Origin: JBCAWW01 sp039024315
Lineage (GTDB): Bacteria > Bacteroidota > Bacteroidia > J057
Length of the DNA stretch: 38,124 bases
Direction of reading: 5' to 3'
NCBI GenBank assembly: GCA_039024315.1
Contig: JBCCQN010000063.1
Span: 1 to 38,124 of the forward strand
Both the position numbers and the translations under genes were made by a program. How positions within the stretch are numbered: position 1 is the first letter of the stretch; the number at the start of each line of letters is the position of its first letter. Positions 23,633 through 31,945 of the stretch are shown one piece after another. Under the pieces are notes generated by a model. That model saw nothing but the letters and a program-made list of their open reading frames with translations. It was not told where the DNA came from and did not search any database.

Positions 23633-25069
23633 ATGCACTATCCAAAGAAACTATTATTATTCCTCGGTTTATTAAGCGCTCTCCTAAGCCTCAGCTGCCA
23701 GAAGACTGTACCTGAGAGTGTACAAATTAGTTTTGGCACTCCCATTGTCAGCAGCGAATTGAAACTGTTTCGCACTCATATGCTCAATTACGGTGAGATG
23801 GTATTGGAGAGGGCAGAAGGAAATCTTGAGGATAGTACTAGCTTCACATTTGTTCTTAATAAGTCCACTTTTGCTACTGTAAGTATTAATGAAACAAACT
23901 TTCCTGTCTTTCTCGAACCGGGCTATGATCTGAGACTGGAGTTGAATGATAATAAGATCCGCTATAGTGGCCAGGGGGCGAAGGTCAACAATTACCTTGC
24001 TATGACAAATACATTAGTCGAGCAATTTTTTCAGTCAAATGGGGAATTTTGGCGTTTAGATTTGTCATCATTTGAACAGCTTGCTTCCAATCTCCAAGCT
24101 GAGCTGACGCAATTTCATCAGGCTTACACTGACACAACTTCGCTCTCGCTACCCCTGCAAGACTTATTACAAAGCAGAAATGAGCTCATTTCACTTGACC
24201 TTAGTCAGCAATATTTGGTGATCAATCAGTTTGTGGGGGCAAGGAGGGATAGTCTGCCCGAGTCTATCAAACAAACAATAGCTTCTGTCCCTTTAGAAGC
24301 CCAATATCTAGATTTACATCTGCCGGTATATGCACGGGTATTAGACCTTTATTTGAGAGGCGAAATGCAATCTTTTCCTATTGAAGAAGATGAACCTGAG
24401 AAAGTAGATGCTCTGCAGGCTACTTTTCCTAGGCTTTCGCATGAATTGATCCGAAAGAAGGACTTGGATCCCGCTTTGCAAGATTATTTCTGGGCCAAGA
24501 ATATTGACCATTGGCTGGGGCTGCAGAGTCTGAGCCCGACGATTGATAGTTTATATCAGGAATATAAGCGTGCCTATCCTAACTCGCCCTATGGAGACGA
24601 ACTTGCCCTTTATTATCAAGATTGGCAGCGTCTCTTGGCCGGTCGGCCCGCTCCCGAAGTCGTCGGCCTTGATTTGCACGGAGATACTGTCAAGCTCTCT
24701 GATTTAAAAGGGAAACTCGTCTATATGGATGTGTGGGCGAGTTGGTGCCGACCCTGTTTGGCAGAGTTTCCTTACTACGAATCTTTGCAAGCTGAATTTA
24801 GAGAGGAAGAAGCAATCGAGTTTCTCTTTGTATCCATCGATCAAGATCGAGGCGATTGGGAAAAGGCTGTTCGCAGCAAAGCTCCCTCTCGAGGATTACA
24901 TATAAACGACCTGAAGAAGAGTGAGGATTATGCGGGGATCATTTCCATCTACAATATGTGGGGTATATCTCAACGTCTTATTATTGACCAGGCTGGGAAT
25001 ATTGTTGATACCAAAGCACCGCCACCTTCTTTGGCGAAAACTAAGGAGATATTAAAAAGCTTATTGTAA
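23633..25069 (+). CDS. Thioredoxin-fold (TlpA/ResA-type) lipoprotein
   Basis: A 478-residue protein with signal MHYPKKLLLFLGLLSALLSLSC (lipobox Cys at 22), so it sits in the periplasm or outer membrane. Residues 25-330 are a helical/strand region of the type that precedes many Bacteroidota thioredoxin proteins (opening with a DUF4369-like strand set). The TlpA/ResA domain begins at about 340 (GRPAPEVVGLDLHGDTVKLSDLKGK) and has the active site WASWCRPC with Cys372 and Cys375. Its role is likely disulfide reduction or isomerisation of a periplasmic substrate. No cytochrome maturation gene is nearby. Its end lies 34 nt from a hairpin. Confidence 0.88.
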   Translation: MHYPKKLLLFLGLLSALLSLSCQKTVPESVQISFGTPIVSSELKLFRTHMLNYGEMVLERAEGNLEDSTSFTFVLNKSTFATVSINETNFPVFLEPGYDLRLELNDNKIRYSGQGAKVNNYLAMTNTLVEQFFQSNGEFWRLDLSSFEQLASNLQAELTQFHQAYTDTTSLSLPLQDLLQSRNELISLDLSQQYLVINQFVGARRDSLPESIKQTIASVPLEAQYLDLHLPVYARVLDLYLRGEMQSFPIEEDEPEKVDALQATFPRLSHELIRKKDLDPALQDYFWAKNIDHWLGLQSLSPTIDSLYQEYKRAYPNSPYGDELALYYQDWQRLLAGRPAPEVVGLDLHGDTVKLSDLKGKLVYMDVWASWCRPCLAEFPYYESLQAEFREEEAIEFLFVSIDQDRGDWEKAVRSKAPSRGLHINDLKKSEDYAGIISIYNMWGISQRLIIDQAGNIVDTKAPPPSLAKTKEILKSLL

Positions 25070-25475
25070 GGAGGGAACTTAGAAGAAGGCTTATAAAAAA
25101 AGAAGGACCTTTTGGCAAAGGTCCTTACAATCGGAATTGAAAACTACTACTACAAGCTACTTATCTTTATATATCTTTGAATTTCTTCGTTCTTATGATA
25201 TAAAAGTAAAACGGATTTATTACGTAATCCATTCATTTTGATGGACTTAGTTACGTTTTGCTTTACATGTTATATTAGAGGCAAATCCTGCGCCATTTTG
25301 GGATGCCACTTTTGTCAATTGTCTTATATTTGGTTTGAATGGCCGGTTTTTACGCCTAAGTGGTTGTTTTTGGGAGGTAAATATTTTGCTCGTGAGAAGC
25401 AATTTTGGCTCATATGTATTAATTTTTTCATATTTAAGAACGCCTCTTACAACATTTTGTCTTTAATTGTCCAAC
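25070..25475. other. Long spacer without a supported gene
   Basis: Apart from the hairpin at 25095-25126, this 406-bp spacer is A/T-rich, has no RNA gene that I can fold, and lacks a plausible ORF. It probably contains the promoter and leader of the SMP-30-type gene; I could not fix a -33/-7 box. Confidence 0.5.
25095..25126. terminator. Hairpin downstream of thioredoxin-like gene
   Basis: AAGGACCTTT-TGGC-AAAGGTCCTT (25103-25126) is a perfect 10-bp stem. Read on the minus strand it is followed by C and seven U residues; on the plus strand there is no U-tract. It most likely ends the rightward transcript, but the U-tract orientation leaves this uncertain. Confidence 0.55.
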
Positions 25476-26513
25476 ATGAAGCTTTTCTGCCAACTCCTAT
25501 TTATGCTTTTGTGTCTTTTGACCTTAGCTTGTCAGCCTGACAAGCAAAGCACTGATACCGCTGAGGCGGTCTCTGGTACAATCAAAACCATCGGCGAAAT
25601 AGAAGTTCTAGACGCATCCCTCAATCTTGTTGTTTCCCCCAACGCGAAGATGGAAGTATTGTCCGAAGGACATGTTTGGACTGAAGGTCCGGTTTGGGTC
25701 CCAGAACTAGAAGCGGTATTGTTTTGCGACATCCCTCCCAACAAGATTTTTAAGTGGAGTGAAAGCGAAGGGTCTAGCCTATACCTTACGCCTTCTGGTT
25801 ATACCAGTGATGTAGCACGCGGCGGTGAAGTGGGCAGTAATGGCTTATTGTTAGACGCAGAAGGGCGATTGGTACTTTGCCAGCACGGGGATCGCCGCGT
25901 AGCACGTATGGAGGCGGCTTTAGATCAACCTCGAGCTAATTTTAGCAGCCTTGCTGAACGCTGGGATGGTAAACGACTCAATAGCCCCAATGATGCCGCA
26001 TTCCACCCCAATGGCAACTTATACTTTACTGATCCGCCTTATGGTTTGGAGTTTCGTATGCAGGATTCGACAAAGGAGATCGATTTTCAGGGAGTCTATA
26101 TGGTAGATGCTGCGCAGAACGTTCAACTCCTGACTGACGAACTATCACGTCCTAATGGCATCGCTTTTTCCCCTGATTATAAGATCGCCTACGTCGCCAA
26201 TTCGGATCCTGATCGAGCCATTTGGATGGCCTATGATGTGCAAGAAGACGGGACTTTTGCCAACGGGCGGGTATTTTTTGATGCCACCGATATGGCTGCC
26301 CATAAAAAAGGCCTCCCAGATGGTCTCAAAGTCAATGCAGCAGGTATTCTCTTTGCGACGGGTCCGGGAGGAGTACTGATTTTTTCGCATGATGGCAGTC
26401 ATCTCGGTACCCTCAATACGGGCGAGGCGACCTCAAACTGTGCGTTCGGCGCAGACGAAAAAACCCTCTTTATCACGGCAGACATGTACCTGCTCAAAAT
26501 TGATTTGCGCTAA
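25476..26513 (+). CDS. SMP-30/gluconolactonase-family lipoprotein
   Basis: A 345-residue lipoprotein: MKLFCQLLFMLLCLLTLAC with the lipid Cys at 19. ATG at 25476 is preferred to TTG at 25467. The six-bladed propeller carries the four metal-ligand positions of the family: Glu in WTEGPVW, Asn in NSPNDA, Asn in RPNGIA and Asp in LPDGLK. The family includes Ca- or Zn-dependent lactonases; here the likely site is periplasmic or the outer membrane, and the substrate (gluconolactone or other sugar lactone) is unproven. GCTGCGCAGAACGTTC (26109-26124), a copy-like stretch of the dispersed element, encodes AAQNV in a loop. It converges with the next gene 3 bp apart. Confidence 0.9.
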   Translation: MKLFCQLLFMLLCLLTLACQPDKQSTDTAEAVSGTIKTIGEIEVLDASLNLVVSPNAKMEVLSEGHVWTEGPVWVPELEAVLFCDIPPNKIFKWSESEGSSLYLTPSGYTSDVARGGEVGSNGLLLDAEGRLVLCQHGDRRVARMEAALDQPRANFSSLAERWDGKRLNSPNDAAFHPNGNLYFTDPPYGLEFRMQDSTKEIDFQGVYMVDAAQNVQLLTDELSRPNGIAFSPDYKIAYVANSDPDRAIWMAYDVQEDGTFANGRVFFDATDMAAHKKGLPDGLKVNAAGILFATGPGGVLIFSHDGSHLGTLNTGEATSNCAFGADEKTLFITADMYLLKIDLR

Positions 26514-26516
26514 GCC

Positions 26517-27329
26517 CTAATCACCACAATAGGCGGGATTGGCTTCTTGGCATTGCTTCACTTGCTTGTTTTGGCTGTGGATGGCAGCTTTGGTAGCATT
26601 GTATTGCTTGGTACAAGTATTAATTTTAGCAATGAGCTCTGACTTACGCTTTTGAGCGGCAGCTTTGGCCTTTTGAGCATTGGCGATCATCTGGGTTAAG
26701 GCAGCACCGCTCAGATCTCCCTGCACCATCTGATCATAAGGGGAAGGGAGAAGGCCTGCTACTCGCTCGGTGACCGAAGCTTTTAGGCTATTGATTGCTA
26801 TTTGCTTGATCTTTTTAGTAGCCACCTTACTCACCACTGTCCCCGTACCCAGAGTCGTCACAAAAGTATAAGCTGTCACACTATTGGAAATCAAGTCCGC
26901 CACTCCACTCACAAATTCGATCTGGCCATTGTAATTTTGCAAATCTGAGAGCAAGCGTTCGATGAGATCGTAGGTAGCCCAATCTTCTGTGGCTTCCTTA
27001 TAATCATCTTTTAGCCCTTGGCAGGGGTCTGAAGGGATGCTTTGCACTTTGCCACAATCATTGCAGGCTTTGCCTGCGGGGGGAGCTTTAGGCGCTCTTT
27101 CACAAGCATAAGGTAATTTGCAGGGCGTTTGCTCAGCGAGGACCATTTGCCAAAGGGAGTTGAGCAAGGCAGTTTGCTCGCGACGCGAATACTGACTGAT
27201 GCTTTGCTCGATATGGCGTTGTAAATCGGTATCTAGATGAGAGCCGCCTCTTTGGGCTTGGAGCGGCATGCTGTTGATCATGAGGAGGCAAAATGCCACA
27301 AAGAAGCGGTTGAAAAGGGACGTTTTCAT
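26517..27329 (-). CDS. Secreted Cys-containing protein of unknown function
   Basis: A 270-residue protein with signal peptide (MKTSLFNRFFVAFCLLMINSMPLQA-Q). The mature part has an N-terminal Cys group (CKLPYAC, CNDCG, DPCQG; about 76-110) and two later Cys (INTC at about 237 and KQC...YC at the end), so disulfides are likely. Between them is a helical stretch with a short hydrophobic core (FVTTLGTGTVVSKVATKKIKQIAINS), and then a coiled-coil-like Ala/Lys-rich helix (IANAQKAKAAAQKRKSEL). No family recognised. It lies 26 bp downstream of another unknown secreted-protein gene on the same strand, so the two are probably cotranscribed. Confidence 0.75.
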   Translation of the reverse strand: MKTSLFNRFFVAFCLLMINSMPLQAQRGGSHLDTDLQRHIEQSISQYSRREQTALLNSLWQMVLAEQTPCKLPYACERAPKAPPAGKACNDCGKVQSIPSDPCQGLKDDYKEATEDWATYDLIERLLSDLQNYNGQIEFVSGVADLISNSVTAYTFVTTLGTGTVVSKVATKKIKQIAINSLKASVTERVAGLLPSPYDQMVQGDLSGAALTQMIANAQKAKAAAQKRKSELIAKINTCTKQYNATKAAIHSQNKQVKQCQEANPAYCGD

Positions 27330-27355
27330 TTTTTTAGGATTTGTATGTTGAAGGA

Positions 27356-28354
27356 TTATTGGCCGAAAGGAAAAGAAAAGCTGCTGAACTGGATGTCCTT
27401 ATCGAAGCGGAATAATTGAGGATTAACAGATGGATTTTCTTCGAAATAGAGGGTTTCGATCTCCACCTCAGACCCAAAACCGCGGGAGCGAGAACGCAGC
27501 ATCACCCCCTTGTAAAACCATACTCTCGAGACGAAGATGAGTTGTTCCTTATCATCATATGTCATAAAGTCGAAGACCTCACAAAGCTGTCCGGCAACTT
27601 TCTCGGTTCCTAGACGCTTTGATTGGGTATTCATACCCTCCTCAACTTGCTCCGCGAAGTCACTTATCTCCGATTCGCTCATCCCTTTATAAATATGTTG
27701 ACTGGGGTTGAGCATTTTGACGCCCGTACGGGCAACTGGATTGATGTTGTAGATAGAATCTCCCAAGGTATAGATATGGGCGTAATCGACTTGTCTGTTT
27801 TTGATACCCAGCATATTGACAAACTGTACTTGTTGCTGCGCTCGAAAGGAACGCATACCATAATCCACAAAAGTGAGCGTATCATATTGCTCTACCGTCA
27901 TAGACTGCAATGTTTTGCTGTGAGTCTTTTGGATCATCTTAGCAGAAGCGAGGCCAAAAGGTCCTTTGCCGAGCACCCCTTCTCCCACCGAACCACTTGT
28001 AAAGTTGCCTGCTTCAAAGGGCTCCACCGGCTTCGCCGAGCCACTGCCAAAGGAAAAAGGATTTTGTTTAGGACTAGGGGGGGAATCAGTAGGAGGAACA
28101 TAAATCGAATCACTCTCCGACATAGGCATTTCGCTACTAGCGGCACTACTTTCTGCTTCTGCTTTGTCTTTTTTGCCAAAGAGGGCTTCTTCTAATTTGT
28201 CCAAACCCGTATCTACTGCCTGATTGGCTTTTTGCTCAGCACGCTGGGTAGCTTGCTGTTTCGTACGATTTTTAAATCTGTCTATAACAGGCTTTTGGGC
28301 AAAGAGACTCAGTTCGAAGCCTAAGAGGAGAAGGGTTAATATGGGACGCATCAT
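27356..28354 (-). CDS. Secreted protein of unknown function (partner of 26517-27329)
   Basis: A 332-residue exported protein: signal peptide with hydrophobic core PILTLLLLGFELSLFA-Q. Next comes a charged linker of Gln/Lys/Glu (TKQQATQRAEQKANQ), a Ser/Pro-rich region (to about 110), and then a domain starting near residue 150 (SMTVEQYDTLTFVDYGMRSF) with many short strands (LGDSIYNINPVARTGVKML, KVAGQLCEVFDFMTYDDKEQLIFVSRVWFYKGVML), which resembles DUF4412-like lipoprotein folds, but I am not sure. First of a two-gene leftward set. Tentative: envelope or secreted. Confidence 0.72.
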   Translation of the reverse strand: MMRPILTLLLLGFELSLFAQKPVIDRFKNRTKQQATQRAEQKANQAVDTGLDKLEEALFGKKDKAEAESSAASSEMPMSESDSIYVPPTDSPPSPKQNPFSFGSGSAKPVEPFEAGNFTSGSVGEGVLGKGPFGLASAKMIQKTHSKTLQSMTVEQYDTLTFVDYGMRSFRAQQQVQFVNMLGIKNRQVDYAHIYTLGDSIYNINPVARTGVKMLNPSQHIYKGMSESEISDFAEQVEEGMNTQSKRLGTEKVAGQLCEVFDFMTYDDKEQLIFVSRVWFYKGVMLRSRSRGFGSEVEIETLYFEENPSVNPQLFRFDKDIQFSSFSFPFGQ

Positions 28355-28398
28355 GTGTTTATTTTTTCCAAAGCAACAGATATCCGCTACCGCATGCC

Positions 28399-28416
28399 AT
28401 CCCTCATATGAGGGAT
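28399..28416. promoter_or_regulatory. 18-bp perfect palindrome in divergent promoter
   Basis: ATCCCTCATATGAGGGAT is fully self-complementary without a spacer and lies 44 bp upstream of the 28354 start and 58 bp upstream of the sulfatase start. The placement fits a dimer-binding operator; no regulator is encoded nearby. Confidence 0.45.
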
Positions 28417-28474
28417 TTTACCTCCTCTATAGCTTTGAATTATTGCCAAGGCATACTACTTTGAGCTAGACCCT

Positions 28475-29977
28475 ATGATTATGATGCGCTACTTTGCTTT
28501 CCTTCTATTAGCCTTGTTGGCCTGCCAGCCTAGCCAAACTCAGGCTCCCGCTAAGCCCAACTTCGTTTTCTTTCTAGTCGATGACATGGGCTGGACGGAT
28601 TTGGGCTGCTTTGGCAGTACCTTTTATGAAACTCCTAATATCGATCGGCTCGCGGCCAGTGGGGTCCGTTTTACGCAGGCCTATGCGGCTTGTCCGGTTT
28701 GTTCACCTACCCGTGCAAGTATCATGAGCGGTAAATACCCAGCCCGTTTAGGCGTTACAGATTGGATTGCTGGCCGTCAGTCTTACCATCCGGCTGATCC
28801 AGGACAAAAGATGCTGCCACGCCCTTTCAAATTGGAATTGGCCTTGGAGGAAACGACTATAGCAGAAGCGCTAAAGGAAGCAGGTTATTCGACTTTCTTT
28901 GCCGGTAAATGGCACATTGGCGAAACCGAGGAGTTTTGGCCTGAAAACCAAGGCTTCGATATCAATAAAGGTGGTCATAGCAAAGGTTCGCCTCCGGGCG
29001 GGTATTTTTCTCCCTATACCAATCCGCGTTTGGAGAGCGGCCCAAAAGGCGAATATCTCACAGATCGCTTAGGCGATGAGTCTGTTAGTTTTCTCCAATC
29101 TGTAGGCACGAATCCTTTCCTCTTATACCTCTCTTTTTATACTGTGCACAATCCTATGCAGGGCAAGGACTCACTCGTGCAAAAGTATGAGGCAAAGAAA
29201 ACAGCCCTCGGTCATGAAGACTCTAATCGCTTCAACTATCGGGCTCCGTGGATAGAAACCGCACCTCCCAAGGGTAACTATCGTGAGCGTTTGCTACAAG
29301 ATCACAGTACGTATGCCGCCATGGTAGAAAGTCTTGACCAAAACGTCGGTAAAGTCCTTGATAAGCTGGAAGAATTAGGATTAGCAGAGAATACGGTAGT
29401 GATCTTTATGTCGGATAATGGCGGGCTGGCGACCTCCGAAGGTTCACCAACTACTAATCTCCCGCTGCGTGCCGGCAAAGGTTGGTTGTACGAAGGAGGG
29501 ATTCGGGAGCCAATGATTATCCGTTGGCCGATGGAGGCTCAGGCAAAAGGAGTAGTAGAGGTACCCGTAACTAGCACGGATTTTTATCCGACTATGCTAG
29601 AGATGGCAGGTTTGCCATTGAGGGAGGAGCAGCATATAGATGGAGTGAGTTTGGTACCCCTGCTGCGCAGAACGGGCAGTCTCGATCGCGAGGCGATCTA
29701 TTGGCATTATCCGCATTATGCCAATCAGGGCGGTTTGCCAGGGGCAGTAATCCGCTCTGGGGATTACAAATTGATAGAAACGTTCGGCGAAGCCGAGCTA
29801 GAATTATACAACCTCAAAAACGACATCGGAGAAACCGAAAACCTCGCTGCTCAGATGACTGAACTGCGAGATTCGCTATTGCTGCAATTGCACCAATGGC
29901 AAGAATCAGTGGCGGCCGAAGGCATGGACCCTAATCCGGATTACGATCCAAGCTACCGCCGAGCGTGGAAGGACTAA
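28475..29977 (+). CDS. Arylsulfatase-type S1 sulfatase lipoprotein
   Basis: A 500-residue lipoprotein; the lipobox LLAC has Cys at 17. The domain starts with PNFVFFLVDDMGWTDLGCFG (metal Asp pair at 36-37). The formylglycine motif is CSPTR (76-80), so it is a Cys-type sulfatase that needs FGE or anaerobic maturation. GKWHIG, MSDNGG (about 312-317) and the C-terminal GIREPMIIRWP are as expected. Family S1 sulfatases in Bacteroidota often act on sulfated polysaccharides in the periplasm, and the substrate is not evident. CTGCTGCGCAGAACG (29660-29674) resembles the dispersed element and is read as LLRRT. It overlaps the convergent M56 gene by 4 bp. No maturase gene is in the window. Confidence 0.92.
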   Translation: MIMMRYFAFLLLALLACQPSQTQAPAKPNFVFFLVDDMGWTDLGCFGSTFYETPNIDRLAASGVRFTQAYAACPVCSPTRASIMSGKYPARLGVTDWIAGRQSYHPADPGQKMLPRPFKLELALEETTIAEALKEAGYSTFFAGKWHIGETEEFWPENQGFDINKGGHSKGSPPGGYFSPYTNPRLESGPKGEYLTDRLGDESVSFLQSVGTNPFLLYLSFYTVHNPMQGKDSLVQKYEAKKTALGHEDSNRFNYRAPWIETAPPKGNYRERLLQDHSTYAAMVESLDQNVGKVLDKLEELGLAENTVVIFMSDNGGLATSEGSPTTNLPLRAGKGWLYEGGIREPMIIRWPMEAQAKGVVEVPVTSTDFYPTMLEMAGLPLREEQHIDGVSLVPLLRRTGSLDREAIYWHYPHYANQGGLPGAVIRSGDYKLIETFGEAELELYNLKNDIGETENLAAQMTELRDSLLLQLHQWQESVAAEGMDPNPDYDPSYRRAWKD

Positions 29978-31308
29978 TCACCCCAGTTGTCTTCCCACTC
30001 CTTTAATAGTTTTTCATAGCCTTTCATGGTATAAGCCCCTAGTTGATAGGTGTGCTTGCCATAGTTTTTGGCTGTTTTGGTGAGACGGCTGACATAATAC
30101 ATGGCGATATCGTTTGCTTGGTAGTTAGCCAATTCAGTATTAGAGATTCGTTTACCATCTAGCCAAACGCCATACTCTTTGGGATCTTGCCAAGCTTGGA
30201 ATTCAGCATTTCCAGGAACCTTCATCTGTGGTCTGGGTGGCGGTGGTGGCAAATATTTTTGCTTTTGCTCCTCCGTCATGTCCTCAAAGCGAAGGGTAGA
30301 CTCTTCCCCATTATCTCCCTTGACGACAACCCGTATACCTTGATAACCCGGCTTGTCAAAAGAAAAAGGTTTAGGCGGTGGAGGCGGCGGGATATTCTTC
30401 TTTGTCTTTTTGGCCTTGACTGGTGGCGGAGGAGGAGGGGGTGGCGGTGTTTGAGCCAAGGCCTCTCCGGCAAAGGCAAAGAGAAATGCCCCCAAGAGCG
30501 GAATGATACTGAGTTTTCTGAGCCATAACTGACCCAAAGACTGCTTTTTTGTGATCATAGATAGTCGTTTTTTGAGGTTGGAATAATGAAAAGCACTACT
30601 CAAAGCCATGGGTGCCTGGCTAGAAGCATGCTGTAAAATCAAGTATGGATAAGTCTTGCGGTTGTCAAATTCATAGACGACCGCTTCGTCGGCCAAAAAT
30701 TCATGGTTGAGCCGGATACTGCGTCGAAACAGATAGACAAAGGGATTAAACCAAGTGAGGATGATTAAGAGTTCCACGAAGAGGATATCCCAACTATGAC
30801 GCTGCTCCACATGGGCCAACTCATGGCTGAGGAGGATCGGGTTTATTGATTCCCGCTCTTGGTCCGACCAGAAGATATAATTACCAAAGGTATAGGGCCC
30901 CTGCTTTTCGGGTAGGTAGATAATCTTAGCGGAGCCTATATCTTGAGCTCGCCTGCGGCGAACGTTTGCCCAGATAGCGAGCAGGTTTTTGCCAAAACGA
31001 ATCAAGAATATCAGGCTTATCGATCCCCAAGCAAATAGGAGAGTCATCGGTAGGTAAGCTGCATAATCAATGGAGTTAGGAGCAGTAGCGAGGACTTCTG
31101 GCTCCTGCTGCTCATGATACACATAGATTTGACTGCCATCAATCTCCACCTGATGCAAAGGCAATAAAGGCACGAGGTAAGCGGCGAGCAGGGCCAAAAT
31201 GAGATAGGCCCGATTGAAACGAAACATTTTGGCATTCTGAAGCCAGAAGTGATAAACCAGCCAAAGCAGGCCACTCCCTAATATGATTTTGAGGAGATAC
31301 AAACTCAT
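29974..31308 (-). CDS. BlaR1/MecR1-like M56 membrane metallopeptidase
   Basis: A 444-residue integral membrane protease. Hydrophobic segments lie at about 5-22, 33-50, 85-104 and 174-194, and a further one at 266-285; the zinc site is HELAHVEQRH (162-171), with the distal Glu probably in NHEFLADEAV. The C-terminal half has no beta-lactam-sensor domain; instead it has three proline tracts (nine prolines at about 288-296, then IPPPPPP, then LPPPPP) and a short C-terminal domain that could bind cell-wall or TonB-like partners. The signal sensed is unknown. It starts in a 4-bp ATGA overlap with the BlaI-type gene and should cleave that repressor when triggered. Confidence 0.92.
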   Translation of the reverse strand: MSLYLLKIILGSGLLWLVYHFWLQNAKMFRFNRAYLILALLAAYLVPLLPLHQVEIDGSQIYVYHEQQEPEVLATAPNSIDYAAYLPMTLLFAWGSISLIFLIRFGKNLLAIWANVRRRRAQDIGSAKIIYLPEKQGPYTFGNYIFWSDQERESINPILLSHELAHVEQRHSWDILFVELLIILTWFNPFVYLFRRSIRLNHEFLADEAVVYEFDNRKTYPYLILQHASSQAPMALSSAFHYSNLKKRLSMITKKQSLGQLWLRKLSIIPLLGAFLFAFAGEALAQTPPPPPPPPPVKAKKTKKNIPPPPPPKPFSFDKPGYQGIRVVVKGDNGEESTLRFEDMTEEQKQKYLPPPPPRPQMKVPGNAEFQAWQDPKEYGVWLDGKRISNTELANYQANDIAMYYVSRLTKTAKNYGKHTYQLGAYTMKGYEKLLKEWEDNWGD

Positions 31309-31676
31309 GCGTCCTTGTCTTTGAGTTGTTGGTCTAACATAGCACGTAGGGATTCTAGTTCTTCTTTACTAAGCTCGGTAGTCTCGGTAAAGAAAGAGGC
31401 AAATTGCGCCGCAGAGTCGTCAAAAAAAGTACTCATAAAGCCTTTGATGTGGCCTGAGATGTACTCCTTTTCACTTTTGAGGGCGTAGTATTCTCTCGCA
31501 TTGCCACGCTTTTCGAAGGCGATAAGTCCCTTCTCTATCATACGTTTGAGGATGGTAGCCACCGTAGTGGTTTTGGGTTTTTCCCCTGGAAAATCATCAA
31601 TCAGATCCTTCATAAAGGCTTTTTCTCGTCTCCAGAGTGATCTTAACAGTTGTACTTCTAGTTTTGGCAATCTCAT
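31305..31676 (-). CDS. BlaI/MecI-family repressor
   Basis: A 123-residue cytosolic winged-helix repressor (LPKLEVQLLRSLWRREKAFMKDLIDDFPG, TTVATILKRMIEKGLIAFEKRGNAREYYAL) with a C-terminal dimerisation helix. TTVATILKRMIEKG is the typical recognition helix segment and the linker after it is the usual site of M56 cleavage. It precedes the M56 gene with an ATGA overlap. The TACAnnTGTA-type palindromes directly upstream (31680-31717) are its likely operators, so it is predicted to be autoregulated. Confidence 0.95.
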   Translation of the reverse strand: MRLPKLEVQLLRSLWRREKAFMKDLIDDFPGEKPKTTTVATILKRMIEKGLIAFEKRGNAREYYALKSEKEYISGHIKGFMSTFFDDSAAQFASFFTETTELSKEELESLRAMLDQQLKDKDA

Positions 31677-31679
31677 ATT

Positions 31680-31717
31680 CTACATTTGTAGAGTTTGTTC
31701 TACAATTGTAGAACAAA
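31680..31717 (-). promoter_or_regulatory. Twin BlaI-type operators
   Basis: CTACATTTGTAG (31680-31691) lies 3 bp upstream of the repressor ATG. Next to it 31694-31717 is a perfect 24-bp palindrome with centre TTCTACAATTGTAGAA. Both contain the TACA-x-TGTA pattern of BlaI/MecI sites, and the promoter of the repressor-protease operon must overlap them. Confidence 0.85.
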
Positions 31718-31828
31718 AAATTTAAAATTCAAAATCTACCTCGTTTTTGGGGCGACAAATTGCAGTTTGGCCTCTTGGAGAGCGAGGAAAAATCCAGTAT
31801 CGAGACACCTAGCCAATTGGGCTTTAGC

Positions 31829-31866
31829 CTTCGAAACGCGATTCGTCTAAGCGTTCTGCGAAGCAG
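31829..31866 (+). repeat. Dispersed palindromic element with degenerate partner arm
   Basis: AAGCGTTCTGCGAAGCAG (31849-31866), preceded by a CTTCGAAACGC arm (31829-31839) that would pair with it except for a 2-nt gap. It lies in the spacer between the BlaI operon promoter and the LysM protein gene. Confidence 0.7.
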
Positions 31867-31888
31867 AGACCCCAATACAAAAGCCCCT

Positions 31889-31920
31889 AAAAAAACGCCC
31901 CCAAGCAAAGCTCAAGGGCG
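31889..31920 (-). terminator. Terminator of LysM transglycosylase gene
   Basis: On the minus strand CGCCCTTGAGC-TTT-GCTTGGGGGCG forms an 11-bp stem with two G-U pairs and is followed by seven U residues (31895-31889), 25 bp after the stop. Confidence 0.85.
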
Positions 31921-31945
31921 CACTATACTCTGTCTCGATGAGTCT

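Noticed and set aside
25238..25540. Open frame of 100 codons before the SMP-30-type gene
   Set aside because: It overlaps the lipoprotein signal peptide of that gene in another frame and its composition (Phe/Cys-rich, no domain) looks like read-through of A/T-rich non-coding DNA.
27623..28195. 190-codon open frame on the plus strand
   Set aside because: Antisense to the secreted protein gene 27356-28354; the plus-strand product is rich in Arg/His with no domain, a typical shadow frame.
28475..31676. Sulfatase, M56 and BlaI genes as a polysaccharide utilisation or beta-lactam resistance island
   Set aside because: There is no SusC/SusD pair, glycoside hydrolase or sulfatase maturase next to the sulfatase, and no beta-lactamase or penicillin-binding domain near the BlaI/M56 pair; the sulfatase and M56 genes are convergent.
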